Below are positions 1 to 4,690 of a stretch of DNA of 12,363 bases, piece after piece. Position 1 is the stretch's first letter. Every line of letters begins with the position of its first letter. A program made the position numbers and the translations under genes. The notes under the pieces were generated by a model. The model searched no databases and was not told the origin of the DNA. It worked only from the letters and a program-made list of their open reading frames with translations. The DNA is from JBGSKY01 sp041740995 (GTDB lineage: Bacteria; Planctomycetota; Planctomycetia; Pirellulales; Pirellulaceae), in contig JBGSKY010000215.1 in NCBI GenBank assembly GCA_041740995.1, forward strand, positions 1 to 12,363. The letters run 5' to 3'.

Positions 1-2
1 TT

Positions 3-65
3 AAACGACAAGGCCGCAGAATCAAGATTTACGCCCCAACTGCTACGCCAACTGCTACGCGCTAA
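3..65 (+). CDS. Possible C-terminal tail of an upstream phage gene (partial)
   Basis: The third frame is open from the window edge to a TAA at 63-65. It reads as a basic tail followed by an Ala/Thr/Pro-rich end (contains RRIKIYAP, then APTATPTATR). The first frame is also open to a TAG at 115-117, so the choice of frame is uncertain. The tandem TGCTACGCCAAC repeat in the DNA creates the PTATPTAT end. The stretch is too short to assign a family. Confidence 0.2.
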   Translation, partial: KRQGRRIKIYAPTATPTATR

Positions 66-136
66 AACGCGCCGTGTAGCAGGTGCTACGACGCCCTACG
101 TAGTAAGGGCGTCGTAGCACTGAGAGACTGCTACGG
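40..136. repeat. GCTACG motif cluster with a perfect 15-bp inverted repeat
   Basis: GCTACG occurs at 42-47, 54-59, 85-90 and 130-135, and inverted (CGTAGC) at 113-118. The first two lie in a tandem 12-bp repeat (CAACTGCTACGC). The central copies form the arms of a perfect inverted repeat: GTGCTACGACGCCCT at 83-97 and its complement at 106-120, around an 8-nt centre. No T-run follows, so it is not a typical intrinsic terminator. It lies 25 nt before the start codon at 145, where a repressor operator, an iteron-like site or an mRNA hairpin would fit. Which of these it is cannot be decided from sequence. Confidence 0.7.
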
Positions 137-144
137 AGAAAAAC

Positions 145-537
145 ATGAAAAAACGTAAACCAATACAACCAAAAATTACCCACGCCAAGTTGGCCGCTGC
201 GATGGACTTCATGCGTCGACCAGAGAACGAAGAGTTGGGACGCAAAATACAAACAGGGGAAGTTATGCACTTACAGAAACGAATGATTTTTAAGATCAAA
301 GATGAGTGTCCGTTAGATGACGCTGGCGTGAAGTGGCTCAAGGATGCGAGTCACGTTCTCAATGAGGCGTGGCGTGTCTCCAAGGGGGGAGACAAGGCGA
401 CGGATGATCAGGACGCAGCTTTAATCAACGCTCTTGGATTTTTCGCCGACTGTCCGGTTGATCCAATCATGTCCGATAGTTTGTTGATAGCTTCCTCCGC
501 ACTGAGAAATCTAGCGAGTCACTACGAACGAAAATAA
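145..537 (+). CDS. Hypothetical phage protein, 130 aa
   Basis: I do not recognise this family. The ATG at 145 is preceded by GGAG at 135-138 with a 6-nt spacer, which supports the start. The protein has a basic N-terminus (MKKRKPIQPK), a Lys/Glu/Arg-rich middle and a mostly helical, soluble C-terminal half. There is no signal peptide or membrane segment. The repeat-rich element at 40-136 lies directly upstream and may regulate it. Position between phage DNA on the left and a small hypothetical gene on the right says only that it belongs to the phage element. Coding nature is well supported by the start signals and length; function is unknown. Confidence 0.7.
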   Translation: MKKRKPIQPKITHAKLAAAMDFMRRPENEELGRKIQTGEVMHLQKRMIFKIKDECPLDDAGVKWLKDASHVLNEAWRVSKGGDKATDDQDAALINALGFFADCPVDPIMSDSLLIASSALRNLASHYERK

Positions 538-619
538 CCAAAACACGCCCACGGGCCGCCGATCGCAAAGCCACCGATGCGACCGGTTGAATTGATGGTG
601 GATGGGAGACCTAAGGATC

Positions 620-967
620 ATGGGACAAGAACTACCGGTACCAAAAGCAATGGACGCGGGCACACTGCCAAAACTTCAAAACGTGGAGTTAGCAACAGTC
701 GTAGCTTGGTGCGTAATTCATCGCGAACAATTCCCAATCATGTGCAACTGGTTGAATCAGCTATTGACTAGGGAGCTAAACCGGAGGGATTCCGACGGAT
801 ACCTCGAGCCCACCATGTTCAAGTATCCAAAGCTTTCGACAAGTGAACTTAGCGAAGCGCTGGTGGCATCGTATGTCTTAAACAACACGTACCCAAATGA
901 TCTGACGCGATCAGTGCTCCATCAATTTATTTGTGATTCCGCAAACGCGTTGACGGAAACTGCTTGA
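620..967 (+). CDS. Hypothetical phage protein, 115 aa
   Basis: I do not recognise this family. Two in-frame starts exist. The ATG at 620 has GGAG at 605-608 (11-nt spacer) and an AAGGA at 613-617. The ATG at 602 has only a G-rich run touching the codon and no spaced Shine-Dalgarno site, so 620 is preferred; the longer form would be 121 aa. The product is a small soluble protein, predicted mostly helical, with Cys and Trp in the middle (VVAWCV, MCNWLNQLL). It ends in TGA at 965-967, which overlaps the TTGACT of the first candidate promoter. Confidence 0.6.
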   Translation: MGQELPVPKAMDAGTLPKLQNVELATVVAWCVIHREQFPIMCNWLNQLLTRELNRRDSDGYLEPTMFKYPKLSTSELSEALVASYVLNNTYPNDLTRSVLHQFICDSANALTETA

Positions 968-992
968 CTAAGCGGAGAACACCGCGATACTT
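960..992 (+). promoter_or_regulatory. Candidate phage promoter upstream of the capsid gene
   Basis: The -35 box is TTGACT (964-969) inside CTGCTTGAC. The -10 candidate is GATACT (986-991), 4 of 6 matches after a 16-nt spacer. The spacer holds GCGG(agaaca)CCGC. The 9-mer CTGCTTGAC recurs at 3524-3532, again at the end of a gene, and AAATCAAC follows 39 nt from the -35 here and 38 nt there. The shared layout is stronger evidence than the weak -10 alone. Confidence 0.45.
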
Positions 993-997
993 ACGAC

Positions 998-1136
998 GTA
1001 ACAAATCAACTGCGATTGCAAGCGACCCGAGTAGATCAACGGTTTAATGTGACGAGGTTAGGATTGCCTAAGTAGATCAAGGGCGGTGCCTACCAACAAT
1101 GTGTTTTCACGTTGTCGGTAGGCACTGCCCTTTTTT
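998..1136 (+). ncRNA. Candidate leader or small RNA between promoter-like site and terminator
   Basis: If the promoter at 960-992 is used, a transcript would begin near 998 and meet the strong terminator ending at 1136, giving about 140 nt with no convincing ORF. It contains AAATCAAC at 1003-1010, two copies of AGTAGATCAA (1030-1039 and 1071-1080), and a small hairpin TTAGG/CCTAA (1058-1071). The 11-mer CGACGTAACAA occurs at its start (994-1004) and again after the terminator (1145-1155), just before the capsid ribosome binding site. It may be a separate small RNA or an attenuated leader of the capsid gene. This is inferred from layout only. Confidence 0.35.
1079..1136 (+). terminator. Very strong intrinsic terminator upstream of the capsid gene
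   Basis: The arms 1079-1103 and 1108-1132 pair over 25 positions with one A-C mismatch and two G-U pairs, around a TTTT loop. A run of six T (1131-1136) follows. It sits 42 bp before the capsid ATG, so capsid transcription must either read through it or start in the short gap. Its 3' end (TTTTTTCGTG) is the same as that of the terminator at 4450-4478. Confidence 0.92.
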
Positions 1137-1178
1137 CGTGCCTCCGACGTAACAAGTTAGTTTTAGGAGTCACGAAAA

Positions 1179-2423
1179 ATGGCATACGATCCAAAGGGAA
1201 AAACCAATAAGGAACTATTGGAAGCTCGGGCGAAGTTAGTTACCGAGGCACGCAATTACCTCAGTGATAACGAACATCAGTGGGCTGAGCGGCATGATAA
1301 ACAGTACGACGCAATGACGGCGGAAGTTGCTAGCATCAGCGAAGCACTCGAGCGACGAAACAATTTGACCAACATTGAAGCTAAGGGCAATTTGAGTAAA
1401 GTTGGTATCGATGATCCAATGATCAATCCATCCCGATCACACTCTACCAGTTTCAAAAACTCGGAATGCGTTTTTGTTAGCTCCAAGGAGACATATTGCG
1501 GCATCGCTGGCCTAAGTCCAAAGGTTGAAAACGGCTTCGGTGAAGCGGTTCGTTCAATCGTTGTTGGACCGACCGGCAAACTCTACAACCAGCAGCTCGC
1601 GGCGATTATGTCCGAGGGTACGAATCAATCTGGTGGCGTTACGGTTCCGATTGAAATGTCTGCTGAGGTTATCGACTTGGCTCGCGCTCAGTCGAAAGTG
1701 ATTCAGGCCGGGGCGAATACCGTTGTCATGAACTCGAAGGAAATGACGATGGCAAAAGTCACTTCTGAACCAGTGATGCAGGTCAAGGCCGAAGGCGAAA
1801 TGTTTGACAATACAACGATGACATTTGGTGGCGTTCGTTTGAATGCTTACGTTATCGGTTGCTACATGGAAGCTTCGCGGGAATTGATTGAAGACGCGCC
1901 GAACTTTGGATCACTGCTTGAATCTGAGTTGGGCAAGTCACTTGCTAAGTCCATCGACCGTTACGCTATCCAAGGCACAGCCAGCGGCGAACCGACCGGT
2001 TTGACGATCCATCCAAGCATATTGGAAACCGGTTCAATCGGCGCGATAACCTGGGATGATCTAGCAGCAGCCGTAAGTGTGGTTCGAGCACGTAACCACT
2101 CCCCTAGTGCCTGCCTACTCTCTACGACGATCTATGACGACGTGAGGCTTACTAAAGATAACCAAGATCGCTGGTTGGGGCCTCCGCCGATTCTGCAAAA
2201 CATTGGTTTCGCCGATACCAACAACTGCCCGAATGCTTTCGCCTTTGTTGGTGACTTCACCAAGATGATTTGGGGTGTTCGTCAGAACGCAATGATCGAG
2301 GTATCAAGCGTTGGCGGAAGTTTAATGAAGAGTCATATGGTCGCGATCAAGATCACATGGCGCGGCGATTTTGCTTTGACCGATGCAACAGCGTTCCAAC
2401 GTCTTGCTGGCATCACTACCTAA
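1179..2423 (+). CDS. Phage major capsid protein, HK97 family
   Basis: The 414-residue product forms the icosahedral head shell. Residues about 8-65 are charged and helical, like the delta (scaffolding) domain at the N-terminus of HK97-type capsid precursors. The capsid fold starts near residue 140. Family-typical stretches include SGGVTVPIEMSAEVIDLA (about 151-168), YVIGCYMEASRELIEDA (about 224-240) and the following DRYAIQGTASGEPTGL, with the usual late GDF segment (VGDFTKMIWG). Length fits the family. AGGAG at 1165-1169, 9 nt from the ATG, supports the start. A portal and a maturation protease normally precede this gene, but here two small unknown genes and a strong terminator do. If a protease cuts it, the cut would fall between the helical domain and residue 140; none is encoded in the window. 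Confidence 0.95.
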   Translation: MAYDPKGKTNKELLEARAKLVTEARNYLSDNEHQWAERHDKQYDAMTAEVASISEALERRNNLTNIEAKGNLSKVGIDDPMINPSRSHSTSFKNSECVFVSSKETYCGIAGLSPKVENGFGEAVRSIVVGPTGKLYNQQLAAIMSEGTNQSGGVTVPIEMSAEVIDLARAQSKVIQAGANTVVMNSKEMTMAKVTSEPVMQVKAEGEMFDNTTMTFGGVRLNAYVIGCYMEASRELIEDAPNFGSLLESELGKSLAKSIDRYAIQGTASGEPTGLTIHPSILETGSIGAITWDDLAAAVSVVRARNHSPSACLLSTTIYDDVRLTKDNQDRWLGPPPILQNIGFADTNNCPNAFAFVGDFTKMIWGVRQNAMIEVSSVGGSLMKSHMVAIKITWRGDFALTDATAFQRLAGITT

Positions 2424-2453
2424 CCAACGAACCGAACAAAGGAGTTTTAGATT

Positions 2454-2912
2454 ATGAATCCAATTCAATCAGTGACATTCAAGCAGGTTATCACACCAGC
2501 GGCGATCGTGGACAATGCAAGCTTCACCACTACCGAGATTGATACTCTCGGTTGGGACTATGCAACGTTCGTGTTCTCGCTCGGTGCGACTGACGTTGCT
2601 ATGTCTGCCTTGAAGGTGCAACACAGCACGCAGACGGGCACAGGCTTTGCCGACATCACTGGAGCTACCTTTGATGGTGGAATCAACTTGGACGGCAACG
2701 CGGCAACGCTTCCAAGTGCTACCGATGATGGCAAGGTGTACGTCTTGCACATCGACCTACGATCCAAGAATCGATTCTTAGATTTGGTTGCAACGATCGG
2801 CGATGGTTCGACCGGCGGCTATGCAAGTTGCTTATGCATCTTGAGCCAGGCTGAGCAGCTACCGAGCACAGTGGCAGGGATTGCGACGGGCAACGTCGTT
2901 ATCGTCAATTAG
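2454..2912 (+). CDS. Probable phage structural protein (head decoration or minor capsid), 152 aa
   Basis: The gene starts 30 bp after the capsid stop, with AAAGGAG at 2438-2444 and a 9-nt spacer, so the two are almost certainly co-transcribed. The protein is rich in small residues, Thr and Asp, poor in Lys/Arg, and predicted to be mostly beta-strand. It has no signal peptide. Stretches such as DTLGWDYATFVFSLGATD and a strand-turn-strand C-terminal half (VYVLHIDLRSKNRFLDLVATIGDG) resemble small beta-rich proteins often coded just after phage capsid genes. Position and composition suggest a decoration or head-completion role. This is inference, since no defining motif is visible. Confidence 0.75.
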   Translation: MNPIQSVTFKQVITPAAIVDNASFTTTEIDTLGWDYATFVFSLGATDVAMSALKVQHSTQTGTGFADITGATFDGGINLDGNAATLPSATDDGKVYVLHIDLRSKNRFLDLVATIGDGSTGGYASCLCILSQAEQLPSTVAGIATGNVVIVN

Positions 2913-3092
2913 CATCCCAGCGATCGAGGCTCCCCGAGGTGGTAAAAGGCGACTGCCAAGGGGGGCCAAAATCGTATGGTTAGCGTCCACCCGTCGATAT
3001 CTTGGGCCTACGCTGCATTTTCTTTGCTGTTTTTTTAGGGGGTTGCCCTGTGTCAAACTCTCGTTTATTCAAATCTTGAAAGGTAACGGAAC

Positions 3093-3170
3093 ATGCCAAC
3101 ACTTATAGGAAAAAAACGAAGCGGCGGCTTCGACATGGAACAACCAACAAAAACCCTTTTCCGAAATTAG
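3093..3170 (+). CDS. Short phage ORF, 25 aa, possible upstream part of a frameshifted gene
   Basis: The ATG at 3093 has AAAGG at 3079-3083 with a 9-nt spacer, a better ribosome site than the next ORF has. Translation gives only 25 residues (begins MPTLIGKKRSGG) before TAG at 3168-3170. The run of seven A (3110-3116) is read GGA AAA AAA, which is the slippery pattern A AAA AAA. A -1 slip there enters the frame that is open from 3080 to 3517, giving about 141 residues. Either a programmed frameshift, an indel, or a genuine mini-protein is possible. It follows the structural gene by 180 bp with no clear terminator between. Confidence 0.4.
   Translation: MPTLIGKKRSGGFDMEQPTKTLFRN
3110..3132 (+). 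promoter_or_regulatory. Candidate -1 frameshift signal: slippery A7 plus hairpin
   Basis: Seven A residues (3110-3116), in phase as A AAA AAA in the frame of the ATG at 3093, are followed at once by a perfect 6-bp hairpin, CGAAGC/GCTTCG (3117-3122 and 3127-3132) with a GGCG loop. Known bacterial signals usually leave 5-9 nt between slip site and stem; here there is none, which weakens the case. Confidence 0.35.
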
Positions 3171-3259
3171 ACGTCGAAGCCAAACATCTTTTACTGTTAG
3201 TTACCGCTGCGAAACTTGGATATTATTTCAACAAACTGTGTTGGAGAATCAACTATCGG

Positions 3260-3517
3260 ATGTCGCACAAGGATAATGGATGGACTGTAAAACGTGCCGA
3301 CCAAGGCACCGATTACTTAAACGATGAAATGCCTCGTAAATTGACCGCGTATTTGAGCGATGAAACAGTCCCGCCAACCGATCGATACCGTATCCAAGGC
3401 AACTTAGACGGCACAGGACGCAGAGCCGGCAATGCAATGGATGGGTCGAAAAATCTTCCGGCAATGTTAGAATTCGCGCCGTATCGCGAAGATGAATGGG
3501 AATTCATTCGCGTGTAA
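3260..3517 (+). CDS. Hypothetical phage protein, 85 aa (or C-terminal part of a frameshifted gene)
   Basis: I do not recognise this family. The first ATG in frame is at 3260, with GGAG at 3243-3246 and a 13-nt spacer, which is long. The same frame stays open upstream to 3080 without ATG, GTG or TTG, and the extra sequence looks protein-like (for example VEAKHLLLLVTAAKLGYYF around 3173-3229). That suggests the true protein begins further upstream and enters this frame by a -1 shift from the ATG at 3093. The visible part is hydrophilic with many Asp, Arg and Tyr and ends in an acidic, aromatic tail (YREDEWEFIRV). The stop is followed 7 bp later by the second promoter-like site. Confidence 0.55.
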   Translation: MSHKDNGWTVKRADQGTDYLNDEMPRKLTAYLSDETVPPTDRYRIQGNLDGTGRRAGNAMDGSKNLPAMLEFAPYREDEWEFIRV

Positions 3518-3523
3518 TCAAGT

Positions 3524-3556
3524 CTGCTTGACACGCCGAAAACGTAGGCGTAAATT
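3524..3556 (+). promoter_or_regulatory. Sigma70-like phage promoter with consensus -35
   Basis: TTGACA (3528-3533) is a perfect -35. After a 17-bp spacer comes TAAATT (3551-3556), 4 of 6 matches to the -10. The spacer and its flanks hold an inverted repeat, ACGCC/GGCGT, that could be an operator. CTGCTTGAC and the downstream AAATCAAC (3566-3573) are shared with the site at 960-992. Transcription would begin near 3563. Confidence 0.6.
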
Positions 3557-3562
3557 GCGGGT

Positions 3563-3724
3563 CCTAAATCAACAACGTTTTCTAAGTGTTATCGAGTCTA
3601 TTGATAACAACACGAAAGCCCCCCGACTTGTAGCGTAGCGAAGCTCTGACCCGCGATGGCGGATAGCAACGCGCGTAGTCCAGTTTTAACGTACTGGGCA
3701 GGAACGAGCCGAGGGGCTTTTGCG
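3563..3724 (+). ncRNA. Candidate structured leader or small RNA of the phage
   Basis: No ORF is seen here, but the predicted transcript is rich in structure. A hairpin TGTTATCGA/TTGATAACA (3587-3609, one G-U pair, loop GTCTA) comes first. Then AAAGCCCC (3615-3622) pairs with GGGGCTTT (3713-3720), extended by two more pairs after one C-A mismatch. This encloses CCGC/GCGG (3651-3662), GTCCAGT/ACTGGGC (3678-3699, one G-U pair, 8-nt loop) and a possible GCTC/GAGC pairing (3643-3646 with 3706-3709). GGGGCTTTT at the end resembles a terminator with a short T-run. The gene at 3741 starts 17 bp later. It matches no riboswitch or ribozyme class that I can name. Confidence 0.45.
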
Positions 3725-3740
3725 TAGGAGTATTTCTGTT

Positions 3741-4130
3741 ATGAGTGAAGTTCAAAGCCAGGCCGTTGAAATCGGCAACTTCATAAACCCGTCAGAGGCA
3801 AACAAACGGCTCATCGATCACTTACAAAAGTTGATCGCTTACTACTCAGCTAATCCGATCGAAAACCCCGCCGATATCGGAATTGCGGCGAGGACGTTTA
3901 TGCAAGTCGTTTTAGACTCGCCGGTCCGCGATATCGAAGCGATCGAAGATTTTTCGAAGCTTCCGTTTACGATGTTTAACGAAGGCAACGATGGCGAATG
4001 GTTGTCCGAAGCATTTGATGTTATCGGCTTCAATACCGAAGAGATTGAACGCCGCGTTAGATGTGAAGGCAAACAAATCTACGACTACGTTATCGGCAAT
4101 TTAGCAAAGCGAGATGAGGTGACAGCATGA
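3741..4130 (+). CDS. Hypothetical phage protein, 129 aa
   Basis: I do not recognise this family. AGGAG at 3726-3730 with a 10-nt spacer supports the ATG at 3741; an in-frame TTG at 3720 overlaps the end of the upstream hairpin and is less likely. The protein is acidic, soluble and predicted helical, with no signal or membrane segment. It contains NPSEANKRLIDHLQKLIAYY near the N-terminus and GNDGEWLSEAFDVIGF in the C-terminal half. Its stop overlaps the next start (ATGA at 4127-4130), so the two are translationally coupled and probably act together. The structured leader at 3563-3724 lies just upstream. Confidence 0.75.
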   Translation: MSEVQSQAVEIGNFINPSEANKRLIDHLQKLIAYYSANPIENPADIGIAARTFMQVVLDSPVRDIEAIEDFSKLPFTMFNEGNDGEWLSEAFDVIGFNTEEIERRVRCEGKQIYDYVIGNLAKRDEVTA

Positions 4131-4420
4131 GCACGAAACAAAAACTCGATGGTGATTATCTTCACGAATTAACCGATCCAAACGCCTACCCAGAGCCGGA
4201 GGGCAAGTACGACGTTTGGGCGATCCATGACGATGGGACTTTATCGCGTGACTTTGTTATGGAGGATGCTAGTCACGTTAGTTCCACACTTCGGGACTGG
4301 TCAGAGTCTCACATAGCGTTTGCTACGCCGCATATCACATACGAGATGGCGGACGAGTTCTTTGAACAAATCATCAAGGCGGGTAAGTTGCTGGAAGCGA
4401 AAAAAAAGCGATCTAAGTAG
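4127..4420 (+). CDS. Hypothetical phage protein, 97 aa
   Basis: I do not recognise this family. It overlaps the preceding gene by four bases, and GAGG at 4116-4119 gives a 7-nt spacer to the ATG. The protein has an acidic, aromatic N-terminal half (YPEPEGKYDVWAIHDDGTLS), then a helical segment, and ends in a strongly basic tail (EAKKKRSK) that could contact nucleic acid or another acidic protein. It is the last gene of the phage element and is followed by a clear terminator. Sitting next to the attachment site, such genes are often accessory rather than structural, but nothing in the sequence proves that. Confidence 0.75.
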   Translation: MSTKQKLDGDYLHELTDPNAYPEPEGKYDVWAIHDDGTLSRDFVMEDASHVSSTLRDWSESHIAFATPHITYEMADEFFEQIIKAGKLLEAKKKRSK

Positions 4421-4449
4421 ATCGAACTTCCAGTCTGCAAAACAACGTC

Positions 4450-4478
4450 AACCCGCTGCTAACCGTGGCGGGTTTTTT
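4450..4478 (+). terminator. Intrinsic terminator of the last phage operon
   Basis: AACCCGC (4450-4456) pairs with GCGGGTT (4468-4474), extended by two G-U pairs and one C-G pair around a TAACC loop. Six T follow (4473-4478). It lies 30 bp after the stop at 4420. CTAAGTAGATC precedes this terminator (4413-4423) and also the one at 1079-1136 (1068-1078). Confidence 0.88.
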
Positions 4479-4501
4479 CGTGTCGTGACTGAATTCGAGG
4501 T

Positions 4502-4515
4502 GGCGTCATGACGCC
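4502..4515. promoter_or_regulatory. Perfect 14-bp palindrome near the attachment site
   Basis: GGCGTCATGACGCC is a perfect 7+7 palindrome with no spacer, 112 bp from the tRNA junction and outside any credible gene. A dimeric DNA-binding protein site (excision or integration accessory factor, or a repressor) is possible; this is inferred from symmetry only. Confidence 0.4.
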
Positions 4516-4573
4516 CGCAACGCCGACGAAAAGCGAGAAAAGCTAGTAAATTTGCACAAACGAAATTATTTTC

Positions 4574-4636
4574 AGAAATCGCGTTTACCCAGTAAAAACG
4601 TTGGTAAAACGCGAATCGCATTGGCAATTAGAAATC
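4574..4636. other. Attachment-site region with repeats (probable attR)
   Basis: Phage DNA meets the tRNA remnant here. AGAAATC occurs at 4574-4580 and again at 4630-4636, where it covers the anticodon loop. An imperfect inverted repeat, CGCGTTTACC (4580-4589) and GGTAAAACGCG (4603-4613), has one bulged base, and GTAAAAACG/GTAAAACG form a direct repeat within it. Such repeats near a tRNA crossover point are what arm and core sites of a tyrosine recombinase look like. The exact crossover probably lies within 4627-4636. Confidence 0.6.
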
Positions 4637-4666
4637 CGTTGCTCTATCCGGCTGAGCTATGAGCCC
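4627..4666 (-). pseudogene. 5' half of tRNA-Arg(UCU), interrupted by phage integration
   Basis: On the minus strand the sequence starts GGGCTCA (acceptor strand), then TA, then a D-arm with stem GCTC/GAGC, then the anticodon 5' stem ACGGA and loop TTTCTAA with anticodon TCT. The 3' side of the stem should read TCCGT but reads TTGCC, and no variable loop, T-arm or acceptor 3' strand follows. The gene is therefore cut at the 3' edge of the anticodon loop. The chromosome-side half is the 5' one, so a working copy would have to be rebuilt at the other end of the element, where phage-borne DNA would supply the promoter and 5' half. A group I intron was considered, but no 3' exon is visible nearby. 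Confidence 0.88.
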
Positions 4667-4690
4667 TCGTATCAGGTCGTGATAAAGGTT

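Larger units (their letters stand above)
1..4627. mobile_element. Right-hand end of an integrated tailed-phage element (prophage or relative)
   Basis: The stretch holds an HK97-type major capsid gene among short, same-strand genes with strong ribosome binding sites and no recognisable housekeeping function. It ends exactly where a tRNA-Arg(UCU) gene is interrupted in the anticodon stem (position 4627). Beyond that point the genes are chromosomal in style: longer, secreted, and on both strands. The left boundary lies outside the window. No integrase, terminase, portal, protease, tail or lysis gene is visible here, so it cannot be told whether this is a complete prophage, a decayed remnant, or a satellite that carries its own capsid gene. 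Confidence 0.8.

Noticed and set aside
40..136. CRISPR array
   Set aside because: The repeats are short (6-12 bp), unevenly spaced and partly inverted, with no spacers of regular length.
577..771. 64-aa ORF overlapping the 620-967 gene
   Set aside because: The product is a low-complexity Arg/Ser/Thr/Gly shadow with no ribosome site, and the other frame looks like a folded protein.
2913..3092. Terminator or promoter in the 180-bp gap after the structural gene
   Set aside because: G-runs and a T-run (about 3030) are present, but no stable stem precedes the T-run and no box pair stands out.
4508..4546. 12-codon ORF after a GAGG-like site
   Set aside because: It is too short, its start lies inside a perfect palindrome, and nothing supports translation.
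4421..4666. Group I intron in the tRNA anticodon loop instead of a phage junction
   Set aside because: Bacterial tRNA-Arg genes can carry such introns, but no 3' exon (stem TCCGT, then a T-arm) is found in the 200 bp beyond the break, and phage genes start there.
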